DNA of 6,394 nt from NCBI GenBank assembly GCA_947178015.1, contig CAMWWW010000140.1:1-6394 (forward strand), given 5' to 3'. Of this stretch, positions 1-5,759 are shown in pieces. The first letter of the stretch is position 1; each line of letters begins with the position of its first letter. Under the pieces are notes generated by a model. That model was not told the origin of the DNA, did not search any database, and saw only the letters and a program-made list of their open reading frames with translations. Source of the stretch: an uncultured Clostridia bacterium (lineage in GTDB: Bacteria; Bacillota; Clostridia; Lachnospirales; Lachnospiraceae). The translations under genes and the position numbers were made by a program.

Positions 1-365
1 CTCTCATATACATCCAATATTCGAAACATGGAGAATAGCTCTTCGAATCCCGGAAAGACCAGAAGCTCCTCCGCCTCAATTCCGTCCCCTCCCTTTGCAG
101 TCAACAGTCTTTTTATATAATCTTTTAAGTTGCCCCAGCTTTTTTCACTTTCGTATACTGTATCAATTTCCATGGCATATAGGTTTTCTTTGATTTTTGT
201 CTGTTCCCTGCCTATTGTTCTGTCAAAGGAATCCCCAAGACTGTGCGCTGGATCGGTGCTCATCACAAGTACCTTTTTGCCGTCCGCCGCTATCTTGCAC
301 GCAGTGGCTGCCGCCATGCTGGTCTTCCCAACACCGCCTTTTCCTGTATAGATTATAATCCGCAT
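1..365 (-). CDS. ArsA/Get3-family ATPase, N-terminal part (runs off left edge)
   Basis: This is the first 121 residues of a P-loop ATPase of the ArsA/TRC40/Get3 group; the 3' end lies outside the window. I translated the reverse strand by hand and found an open frame from ATG at 365 to base 1. The deviant Walker A motif GKGGVGKT is at residues 8-15, with the signature lysine K9 of the dimeric family. The switch I motif STDPAHSLGD is at 36-45, with D38 at the place of the catalytic aspartate of Get3. Residues 101-121 (start LLVFPGFEELF) match the segment of its neighbour that precedes switch II. A ribosome site (GGAGAGGTGA) lies just upstream, and the start is 18 bases after the small upstream gene, so the two are probably co-transcribed. 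Family members energise metalloid export (ArsA) or carry tail-anchored proteins (Get3). The substrate here is unknown, and no arsenic gene is nearby. Confidence 0.9.
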   Translation of the reverse strand, partial: MRIIIYTGKGGVGKTSMAAATACKIAADGKKVLVMSTDPAHSLGDSFDRTIGREQTKIKENLYAMEIDTVYESEKSWGNLKDYIKRLLTAKGGDGIEAEELLVFPGFEELFSMFRILDVYE

Positions 366-383
366 CTCTGTCACCTCTCCTTA

Positions 384-617
384 TTATACAATATCTACCT
401 TTCTGACCTCCGGTTCCCCTTTTTGTTTTTCTTCATGCTTCTTCTCTGATTTTTTGCCTCCAAGCACAAACTCTCGGACAGCATCTTGCAACATCAGCGA
501 CATCTCCTTTTCGATTACTTCCATATGCCCCTCCATCCACTCCGGCATAAGAGCATAGATCGCTTTTTTCTGATACTCTCCTGCTTTCTTCCATCGGTTA
601 ATTCTCTCCTGATTCAT
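384..617 (-). CDS. Small charged helical protein between two ArsA-like ATPases, unknown function
   Basis: A 77-residue protein I do not recognise. I chose the ATG at 617 because GGGAGG sits 7 bases before it; an in-frame ATG at 659 would give 91 residues but lies deeper inside the preceding gene and lacks such a site. The start overlaps the last 20 bases of the upstream ATPase gene, which suggests translational coupling. Residues 1-52 look mostly helical, with W9, W27 and a Met-rich stretch at 28-42 (M28, M32, M39, M42). Residues 53-77 form a hydrophilic Lys/Glu tail. There is no signal peptide, no membrane segment and no cysteine, so metal binding through thiols is unlikely. Its position between two ATPase genes suggests an adaptor or partner subunit of those ATPases; that is inference only. 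Confidence 0.8.
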   Translation of the reverse strand: MNQERINRWKKAGEYQKKAIYALMPEWMEGHMEVIEKEMSLMLQDAVREFVLGGKKSEKKHEEKQKGEPEVRKVDIV

Positions 618-1791
618 TTTCTTCCCTCCCTTTTTCAAATTGAATATACAATGTTCCATCGCGGAATTTTGCCGCTGTCACTACATAATGATACAATGTA
701 TTCGGCAGCGGGATATTTCTCTTATAATTGCCCGCTCGTATCACAAGATCGGTCGCAGCCTGATAGAGATCCATCTCTTCCTTTTTTGCATAAGGAAGCG
801 ACACGGCCAACTGATACCCCTCGCCAGACTTAAGAAAATGCTCTCTCTCCGATCTGTGCGTTACTGTAAATACCTCCTTGCCAACCAGCACATCCTCCAC
901 TATTCTCCTTATCGCAGCTTCTCCCTTCAGTTCCTCGTCATACCACGGAATTTCATAGATTGGAAGCCCCTCAAAGCACTCCTTCAAATCTGTGATATAG
1001 CCTTTTTGAAGCACAAGCCACTGGCTAAAAAAACCATTCTCAATCTCTGTCGGCAAAATACGATTTATATAGATTCCATCTACATGAAAATTATAAAGAT
1101 TTAAGTACATATAATTGCGCTTTGTCTCCTCCACCACCATTTTTTCTGGCATTGCAACAATCCTGACGCTAGTGATGTCCCTGTTTTTTAAAAGCTCCTC
1201 AAGCTCTGCTAATTTGAGGTACATTTTTTCAATATCATTCATGGCGCGGCGATTTGGCATCTCCACCTGAAACACAGCTTTTGAGATTGGAGCCAGCACC
1301 CGCACTCCAACTTTACCGATTGGAAACAATTTCTTCATATACCACGAAAGTAGCTCTGGGAATTTTAACAGAGACAAAGTTTCCCCCGTAGGCGCGCAGT
1401 CCACAATAATCCTTTCATAGCTTTCTTTGTTGAAAATCTCTGCAATTTTCAATAAAGAAAACAACTCCTCCATGCCCGGCAGTATCCCAATCTCCGGCGC
1501 ATCCGCCATGCCAAGATCCGAAAATAATCTCTCCAAATATTCCATCACAAAAGGAAAATCCTGCTCCATCACATAATCTGGATCAATCTCATAGAGATCC
1601 AGATTGGGCAGCACTTGCTTTTCCACCTCTCTTCCCAGTCTCCTCTCAAAAATATCGCCCAGATTATGCGCCATATCTGTGCTGACAAGCAAAGTCGCCC
1701 GCCCTTCCTCCGCGCTTTTTATGGCGTGAGCCGCCGCCACACTGCTCTTGCCAACTCCGCCCTTTCCTGTAAAAATATAGATTCTTCCCAT
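598..1791 (-). CDS. ArsA/Get3-family ATPase with C-terminal HSP20-like domain
   Basis: A complete 397-residue cytoplasmic ATPase of the ArsA/TRC40/Get3 group. The deviant Walker A motif GKGGVGKS is at residues 9-16, switch I (STDMAHNLGD) at 37-46 with D39 in the catalytic place, and switch II (DCAPTGET) at 131-138. Residues about 325-388 (from YQLAVSLPYAK to GTLYIQF) resemble the HSP20-like domain found at the C terminus of many bacterial ArsA-like ATPases. The motif usually reads STDPAH; here Met replaces Pro40. I see no paired CxxC zinc site as in eukaryotic Get3. It is a single-ATPase-domain protein, unlike the duplicated E. coli ArsA. The start is secure: AAGGAGG lies 8 bases upstream. 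It is the first ATPase of a set with the small gene at 384-617 and the second ATPase at 1-365, and follows a MarR gene. Arsenite transport is not supported by the context; protein targeting or another ATP-driven handling role is possible. Confidence 0.93.
   Translation of the reverse strand: MGRIYIFTGKGGVGKSSVAAAHAIKSAEEGRATLLVSTDMAHNLGDIFERRLGREVEKQVLPNLDLYEIDPDYVMEQDFPFVMEYLERLFSDLGMADAPEIGILPGMEELFSLLKIAEIFNKESYERIIVDCAPTGETLSLLKFPELLSWYMKKLFPIGKVGVRVLAPISKAVFQVEMPNRRAMNDIEKMYLKLAELEELLKNRDITSVRIVAMPEKMVVEETKRNYMYLNLYNFHVDGIYINRILPTEIENGFFSQWLVLQKGYITDLKECFEGLPIYEIPWYDEELKGEAAIRRIVEDVLVGKEVFTVTHRSEREHFLKSGEGYQLAVSLPYAKKEEMDLYQAATDLVIRAGNYKRNIPLPNTLYHYVVTAAKFRDGTLYIQFEKGREENESGEN
625..630 (-). 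promoter_or_regulatory. Ribosome site fixing the start of the small gene
   Basis: GGGAGG on the minus strand, 7 bases before the ATG at 617 and inside the last codons of the upstream ATPase gene region. It favours the 77-residue product over the 91-residue reading from 659. Confidence 0.75.
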
Positions 1792-1846
1792 TCTAAACCC
1801 TCCTTAAATATTCTATTTCTTTCACAAACTCAGCAAAATAATTCAA

Positions 1847-1870
1847 CTTTCGAATAGTTCTTCTTTCGAA
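1847..1870 (-). repeat. Direct repeat TTCGAAAG, candidate operator of the ATPase genes
   Basis: The minus strand carries TTCGAAAG at 1870-1863 and again at 1854-1847, 16 bases apart. Each copy contains the palindrome TTCGAA, and the second sits in the near-dyad AACTATTCGAAAGTT. The pair lies 56-79 bases before the start of the ATPase gene and downstream of marR. MarR proteins bind short dyads, so this is a plausible operator, but no protein is shown to bind it and I could not place a good -35/-10 pair beside it. Confidence 0.4.
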
Positions 1871-1888
1871 ATATTTATCCTATACTAA

Positions 1889-1906
1889 GGCAGCTTATCC
1901 GCTGCC
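1889..1906 (-). terminator. Hairpin after marR, weak terminator or attenuator
   Basis: A perfect 6-bp GC-rich stem (GGCAGC / GCTGCC) with loop GGATAA, extendable by two G-U pairs, stands about 50 bases after the marR stop codon. The bases after it on the minus strand are TTAGTATAGG, a poor U-tract, so termination is likely partial. It may reduce read-through from marR into the ATPase genes rather than separate them fully. Confidence 0.4.
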
Positions 1907-1954
1907 CCTAAAAAACATTATGAGAATATAGATTTGTCTGCAATCTAGCTGGAT

Positions 1955-2455
1955 CTACTCAATTACAATCTTTCGCACTTTTTTTGTCGGTTTCTTTTTT
2001 TTGTTTTCCTGTCTTAATACCTCTATTGTCTTTGACATCATTTTGAAAAAAAGTCCTATCTCCTCCTGCGAAAAAGCGCCGGCCACCTTTATGCCATAAC
2101 AAGAAAGCTCGCCTATCAGCGCCTCAAACTGTGTTCTCCCTTTTTCACTAAATGTAACATGTACCACTCTTTTGTCCTCTTTTGAGCGCATCCTCACCAG
2201 CAAGCCACTTCTTTCCATCCGATTTACTATACCAGAAGCTGTGTTGAGCGGCACATGAATATATTCTGCTAATTCTGTCATAGTGACCTCTCCCTCGCGG
2301 TAAAGCAGCCAAAAGACCAACACTTCATTCTTTGTACAATTTAAAAAAATATTTTCCCATATATCAGAGGATATGATTTCCTTAATCTCTTCTATATAAT
2401 GAATCACAAGCTGAGAAAGCTCCTCTGTTACGTTCTGTTCCTTCCCTTTTGTCAT
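1955..2455 (-). CDS. MarR-family transcriptional regulator
   Basis: A 166-residue winged-helix DNA-binding protein of the MarR family, which usually acts as a dimeric repressor released by a small ligand or by oxidation. The first helices (about residues 10-35) form the dimer arm. The helix-turn-helix runs about 57-81 (VTMTELAEYIHVPLNTASGI, then VNRMERSGLL), and the wing holds the typical D94-K95-R96 triad followed by beta-strand VVHVTFSEKG. C40 and C119 are the only cysteines. The C terminus has an unusual basic tail (KKKKPTKKVRK, 152-162). AGGAG lies 8 bases before the ATG. The gene has its own strong promoter and stands upstream of the ArsA-like ATPase set on the same strand, so it probably controls itself and that set; the ligand cannot be told from sequence. 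Confidence 0.92.
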   Translation of the reverse strand: MTKGKEQNVTEELSQLVIHYIEEIKEIISSDIWENIFLNCTKNEVLVFWLLYREGEVTMTELAEYIHVPLNTASGIVNRMERSGLLVRMRSKEDKRVVHVTFSEKGRTQFEALIGELSCYGIKVAGAFSQEEIGLFFKMMSKTIEVLRQENKKKKPTKKVRKIVIE

Positions 2456-2530
2456 CTTTACAACTCCTGTCAGAGCGTGCTTTCCAAAAATGCTCTTCCG
2501 TTATATTACTTCACATCCTGAAATAATTGT

Positions 2531-2559
2531 ATAGTATCACTGATTTCATTCTTTGTCAA
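2531..2559 (-). promoter_or_regulatory. Sigma-A promoter of marR
   Basis: Minus strand TTGACA (2559-2554), a 17-base spacer, then TACTAT (2536-2531). The -35 is perfect and the -10 has five of six consensus bases. Transcription should start near 2524, giving a leader of about 70 bases. An inverted pair TGAAAT/ATTTCA (2548-2543 and 2524-2519) brackets the -10 box and could be part of an operator. Confidence 0.85.
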
Positions 2560-2614
2560 GTTTCGTGTTCGAGCTTTCATTTCTGTTATTATTATGACAA
2601 ATAAGACAGGATAA

Positions 2615-2661
2615 CAAAAATAGACCACTGCCCACATAACTTCTGCCGGACAGTGATCTAT
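2615..2661 (-). terminator. Intrinsic terminator of ptsHI
   Basis: Just after the ptsI stop, the minus strand forms a 14-bp stem (ATAGATCACTGTCC with GGGCAGTGGTCTAT, two G-U pairs), with a 14-base loop, followed by a run of five T. It ends the pts transcript and insulates the marR promoter about 55 bases further on. Confidence 0.9.
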
Positions 2662-2671
2662 CGGACTGTTC

Positions 2672-4309
2672 CTATATTTCGTTCTTTGAGGTATCCAGCT
2701 CTCTGATAATCTTTCGCAGCTTTAATATCATGGATGGAGCGACGGACAACTCATCCACTCCCATGCGAACAAATTCCTCTGTAAGCTCTGGATCGGCTCC
2801 CAGCTCACCGCAGATGCCTGCCCATTTTCCATATTTATGTGCACTGTCAACCACCATCTGGATCATTCTGAGAATTGCCTTGTGATGAGGGTTGTAGAAA
2901 TCATCCAGCTTTTCGTTCTGCCTGTCAATCGCAAGCGTGTACTGCGTCAGATCGTTGGTGCCGATACTGAAGAAATCTACCATCTGCGCAAGCTCATCAC
3001 TAACCATAACAGCGGCGGGCGTCTCTATCATAATCCCCTGCTCTGGCAGCTTGTACGGAACCTGAAGATTGTCTAATTCCTGTTGCACCTCTTTCACAAT
3101 CTCATAAATCCGCTCTACCTCCCATGTGGACGTGATCATTGGATACATAATCGCAATATTTCCATAAGAGGCAGCACGAAGCAGGGCGCGAAGCTGTGTC
3201 TTAAAGATATCTGGCTGCTTTAAGCAGATGCGGATGGCACGGTATCCCATAGCAGGATTGTCCTCCGCTCCAAGATGAAAATAATCCACCTGCTTATCTG
3301 CGCCAATATCCAGCGTGCGGATAATCACCTTTTTGCCCGCCATCATCTGAGCAACCTGTTTGTAAGCAAGAAACTGTTCTTCCTCCGTTGGGAAATTATC
3401 TCTTCCAAGATACAGGAACTCACTGCGGAACAGGCCAATTCCTCCCGCGTCATTTTCCAGCACATATCCAATATCTCCCACACTTCCTATATTTGCATAG
3501 ATATTGATCTTTTTCCCGTCAAGTGTTACATTTTCTTTTCCCTTTAAGTTTTCCAGAAGCTTTAGTTTCTCTCGCTCCTCCTCCATGCGACCCCTAACCT
3601 TATCGCACAAAGCCTCATCTGGATCAAAGATCACCTGACCCTCAAAACCATCCACAACAGCCGTCATTCCATCGTGAATCTCTTCTAAATTCAGAGGGAC
3701 GCCAATCAGAGCCGGAATATTCATCATGCGGGCAAGGATGGCGGTGTGGGAATTGGTAGAGCCATGCACAGTCACAAAGGCAAGAATTTTCTCCTTATCC
3801 ATCTGCACCGTCTCACTTGGACTTAAATCATCCGCCACAATAATCGATGGCTCCTCAGAAGACAAACTGCTCTCCTCCTTGCCCTCCAAGATGCGAACCA
3901 GACGATTGGAAATATCTTTCACATCTGCGGATCTCGCCTTAAAATAATCGTCGTCCATCTCAGCGAACATTTTTGAAAAGTTATCCCCTGTCACTGCAAC
4001 TGCGTACTCTGCATTGACAAGCTCCGTCTGAATCATATTATGTATGGAATCCAAATAATCATCATCGTCAAGCATCATCTGATGTACTTCAAAAATAGCA
4101 GCGTGCGACTCTCCGACTTCTTTTAGCGCTTTATCATACAGCTTCTGAAGCTGCTCCTTTGCCCGCTCATTGGCAGCCTGCACTCTCTCAATCTCGGCGC
4201 CAGCATCCGTAATCTTTCTCCGCCGGATCGGATCGTCCTGCTTTCCGAATACTGTCACTGGTCCCAGCACAATTCCCTTGTACACAGACTTTCCCGAAAA
4301 CTGCAACAT
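2672..4309 (-). CDS. ptsI: PTS phosphoenolpyruvate-protein phosphotransferase, enzyme I
   Basis: Enzyme I, the soluble first component of the sugar phosphotransferase system: it autophosphorylates from phosphoenolpyruvate and hands the phosphate to HPr. The start at 4309 gives 545 residues and is preferred because AGGAGG lies 9 bases before it; an ATG at 4327 would add six residues but has a poor site. Order: N-terminal and HPr-binding helical part (1-140), swivelling phosphohistidine domain with H188 in GSTNSHTAILAR, then the PEP-binding barrel (about 260-535) with GLFRSEFL (292-299), TLDIGADK (332-339), E429 in IMIETPAA, D453 in GTNDLTQY and catalytic C500 in GICGELG. All key residues are present. 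It is slightly shorter than the common 570-575 residues. It follows ptsH by 36 bases and is closed by a terminator, so the two form one operon. Confidence 0.97.
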   Translation of the reverse strand: MLQFSGKSVYKGIVLGPVTVFGKQDDPIRRRKITDAGAEIERVQAANERAKEQLQKLYDKALKEVGESHAAIFEVHQMMLDDDDYLDSIHNMIQTELVNAEYAVAVTGDNFSKMFAEMDDDYFKARSADVKDISNRLVRILEGKEESSLSSEEPSIIVADDLSPSETVQMDKEKILAFVTVHGSTNSHTAILARMMNIPALIGVPLNLEEIHDGMTAVVDGFEGQVIFDPDEALCDKVRGRMEEEREKLKLLENLKGKENVTLDGKKINIYANIGSVGDIGYVLENDAGGIGLFRSEFLYLGRDNFPTEEEQFLAYKQVAQMMAGKKVIIRTLDIGADKQVDYFHLGAEDNPAMGYRAIRICLKQPDIFKTQLRALLRAASYGNIAIMYPMITSTWEVERIYEIVKEVQQELDNLQVPYKLPEQGIMIETPAAVMVSDELAQMVDFFSIGTNDLTQYTLAIDRQNEKLDDFYNPHHKAILRMIQMVVDSAHKYGKWAGICGELGADPELTEEFVRMGVDELSVAPSMILKLRKIIRELDTSKNEI

Positions 4310-4318
4310 ATCCTTCTG

Positions 4319-4324
4319 CCTCCT
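4319..4324 (-). promoter_or_regulatory. Ribosome site fixing the ptsI start
   Basis: AGGAGG on the minus strand, 9 bases before the ATG at 4309. It lies downstream of the alternative ATG at 4327 (overlapping its second codon onwards), so it can only serve the shorter reading. Confidence 0.8.
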
Positions 4325-4345
4325 CATTCCCTGTGGTGCTATTAT

Positions 4346-4603
4346 CTATAAATTACTTTCAAAGAATTCCTTCAGCGCGTCAAATGCTGCATCCTCATCC
4401 TCTCCCTCGATCTCCACATCGACGGTCTGCCCACATTTTACACCCAGAGCCATAACAGCCATCAGCTTCCCTGCATCCGCTGATTTTCCTTCCTTATGAA
4501 TGGTCACCTTGCTGGAATACTTCTTTGCCTCCTTCACTAAAAGCCCTGCCGGCCTTGCATGAATTCCCACCTCATCCTTTACTGTGTAGCTGAACTTTTT
4601 CAT
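4346..4603 (-). CDS. ptsH: PTS phosphocarrier protein HPr
   Basis: An 85-residue HPr, the small cytoplasmic phosphocarrier between enzyme I and the sugar-specific EIIA domains. The active-site motif GIHARPAG spans residues 13-20, with phospho-acceptor H15 and R17. The length is normal for the family. In Bacillus HPr, residue 46 is the serine phosphorylated by HPr kinase for carbon catabolite control; here the aligned stretch reads GKSADAGKLMAVMALGV and residue 46 is lysine, which I confirmed at the codon level (AAG). This copy should therefore work in sugar transport but not in Ser46-based signalling. AAAGGAG lies 7 bases before the ATG. It is the first gene of the ptsHI operon and has a leader of about 217 bases with a terminator-like hairpin. 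Confidence 0.97.
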   Translation of the reverse strand: MKKFSYTVKDEVGIHARPAGLLVKEAKKYSSKVTIHKEGKSADAGKLMAVMALGVKCGQTVDVEIEGEDEDAAFDALKEFFESNL

Positions 4604-4706
4604 ATCGTTTCTCCTTTCTCCTAATCACTTTCTTTCTCATCTTATATAACCAACTGCTCGATACTATCCCTGCACACCCCCTTTTCGTGCCAAGATCTGC
4701 CATGAT

Positions 4707-4726
4707 GCGGTCTATTATAGAACCGC
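4707..4726 (-). other. Second leader hairpin containing a perfect -10 box
   Basis: The minus strand reads GCGGTTCTATAATAGACCGC, a stem of GCGGT/ACCGC plus CTA/TAG with one bulge. No T-run follows, so it is not a terminator. It also contains TATAAT (4719-4714), but no acceptable -35 box lies 16-18 bases upstream and there is no extended TG motif. It could be a structural part of the ptsH leader or a weak second promoter placed after the leader terminator. Confidence 0.3.
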
Positions 4727-4746
4727 CTGACCAGTCTGATTTATAT

Positions 4747-4796
4747 ATAAAAGGCATTAACACACATACATACCCTGCCATGTATAGTTAATGCCT
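4747..4796 (-). terminator. Terminator-like hairpin in the ptsH leader (candidate attenuator)
   Basis: On the minus strand AGGCATTAAC (4796-4787) pairs perfectly with GTTAATGCCT (4761-4752). The stem continues inside as TATACAT with ATGTATG across a three-base bulge, leaving the loop GGCAGGGT. TTTTATATAT follows. It begins about 25 bases after the predicted start of transcription and some 150 bases before ptsH, so it would stop ptsHI transcripts unless overridden, and would also end read-through from the HAD gene. I found no convincing antiterminator site of the LicT/GlcT type. Confidence 0.7.
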
Positions 4797-4826
4797 CAGA
4801 TGAGTTACACACTACAAACTATTATT

Positions 4827-4855
4827 AATATAGCACTCTGACAAAAATTTGTCAA
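4827..4855 (-). promoter_or_regulatory. Sigma-A promoter of ptsHI
   Basis: Minus strand TTGACA (4855-4850), a 17-base spacer, then TATATT (4832-4827). The -35 is perfect and the -10 has five of six consensus bases. Start of transcription is expected near 4820. The -35 box and half the spacer lie within a 16-base palindrome. Confidence 0.87.
4839..4854. promoter_or_regulatory. Perfect palindrome over the ptsHI -35 box, candidate operator
   Basis: TGACAAA-TT-TTTGTCA, a 7-bp inverted repeat with a 2-base centre, covers the -35 hexamer except its first base. A protein bound there would block RNA polymerase. It is too AT-rich and short to act as an intrinsic terminator for the gene upstream. The binding protein is unknown. 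Confidence 0.5.
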
Positions 4856-4872
4856 CTCAGGATATGACTTGT

Positions 4873-5733
4873 CTACAACAAATTCATTCTTTCAAGCTGA
4901 TAATAAACGCCATCCTCTTTCACTCCCTCGCACACCACATCTGCTGCCCTTTTTAGCTCTTCGCAGGCATTTCCCATGGCAATGCTTATCCCCGCGCAGG
5001 TTAGCATAGCGTAATCATTCATACTGTCGCCAAAGGCTATGGTATCTTTTATGTCCGCTCCATAATACTGGCAGATAAGCTCCATTCCCTTTCCTTTGTC
5101 AATCCCTTTTCGGATAATCTCGCCATTAAAACAGGTAGAAGCCTCTCCATAGGGATGCACCACATAGTCAAAGCGGTCGCCCAGAAAGCGTTTGGTTTCG
5201 TCCACCGCCTTGAGACTGGTTGCAGTAAAACAGATTTTATATGCACCGTTTCTCGGATATTCCTTATAAGGCCGAATAGCAATCCCTGCCTCGATCTCCT
5301 TCTGCATACGAATCAGCTCAGAATTGGATTTATCTGGATTCGCTGTCTTTAAAAGCTCCTCCATCTGTGGATCGGTATAGATTCCCTCTGGACTTTCTAT
5401 CCGACAATATACCCCATGTGCGTGGAACACGGACAAACATTCCTGTATCAATTCTTCTGGGAGGAGGCTGTCAAACAGCACCCTCCCTTCCGCCTCCACA
5501 TGTCCTCCGGCGCTGGCAACCATGCCGTCAAATCCTATTGCAAGAATATCCTCGCCGATAATGGCTGTATTTCTTCCTGTCGACAGAAACACTTTATGCC
5601 CCTTCGCCCGCGTCTTTTCTATCGCTTCTCTCGTCAACTTGGAAGGCTTAGAAAGATCCGCGACTAAGGTTCCATCAATGTCAAAAAAAATCAATCTTCT
5701 ATCCTTACTTATTTCCTTCCCATTTTCCTGCAT
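4873..5733 (-). CDS. HAD-superfamily (Cof-type, IIB) hydrolase, probable sugar-phosphate phosphatase
   Basis: A 286-residue cytoplasmic phosphatase of the Cof/HAD-IIB group. Motif I FFDIDGTL has nucleophile D18 and acid D20; motif II is T52 in LSTGR; motif III is a lysine in GIDKGKGME (K213 or K215); motif IV GDSMND (235-240) supplies D236 and D240 for magnesium. The cap domain of about 80-205 between motifs II and III is of IIB type and sets the substrate. I chose the ATG at 5733 because GGAGG lies 7 bases upstream; an ATG at 5760, overlapping the stop of the preceding gene as TAATG, would add nine residues but has a poorly spaced site. Lying right behind a PTS permease gene, it may dephosphorylate a sugar phosphate made by that permease or relieve sugar-phosphate stress. 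The exact substrate is not readable from sequence. Confidence 0.93.
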   Translation of the reverse strand: MQENGKEISKDRRLIFFDIDGTLVADLSKPSKLTREAIEKTRAKGHKVFLSTGRNTAIIGEDILAIGFDGMVASAGGHVEAEGRVLFDSLLPEELIQECLSVFHAHGVYCRIESPEGIYTDPQMEELLKTANPDKSNSELIRMQKEIEAGIAIRPYKEYPRNGAYKICFTATSLKAVDETKRFLGDRFDYVVHPYGEASTCFNGEIIRKGIDKGKGMELICQYYGADIKDTIAFGDSMNDYAMLTCAGISIAMGNACEELKRAADVVCEGVKEDGVYYQLERMNLL

Positions 5734-5740
5734 CGCTACA

Positions 5741-5745
5741 CCTCC
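5741..5745 (-). promoter_or_regulatory. Ribosome site fixing the HAD gene start
   Basis: GGAGG on the minus strand, 7 bases before the ATG at 5733. It lies inside the nine-codon extension from 5760 and so supports the shorter reading. Confidence 0.7.
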
Positions 5746-5759
5746 ACATACCCACAGCA

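Noticed and set aside
384..659. 91-residue version of the small protein starting at 659
   Set aside because: The extra 14 residues are the out-of-frame coding sequence of the ATPase end, and the GGGAGG site favours the ATG at 617.
640..1104. 154-codon plus-strand frame (and other plus-strand frames over the minus-strand genes)
   Set aside because: They lie wholly or mostly opposite well-supported minus-strand genes with conserved motifs, lack ribosome sites and look like non-coding translation.
598..1791. Arsenical pump-driving ATPase (arsA) as a firm name
   Set aside because: Family motifs are clear but no arsenic transporter, chaperone or ArsR is visible, and HSP20-domain ArsA-like proteins are common outside arsenic operons.
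4572..4781. 69-codon reading frame on the minus strand upstream of and overlapping ptsH
   Set aside because: Its ATG lies in the loop side of the leader hairpin with no ribosome site, it runs through leader structures and overlaps the ptsH start, and the peptide resembles nothing I know.
4747..4820. LicT/GlcT-type antiterminator site in the ptsH leader
   Set aside because: The stretch around GGCATTAAC and GGCAGGGT only loosely resembles the known RNA target; too few positions match to call it.
4801..4859. TGAGTT/AACTCA inverted pair flanking the ptsHI promoter
   Set aside because: Only 6 bp with arms 47 bases apart; one arm is upstream of the transcription start so it cannot form an RNA hairpin, and chance occurrence is likely.
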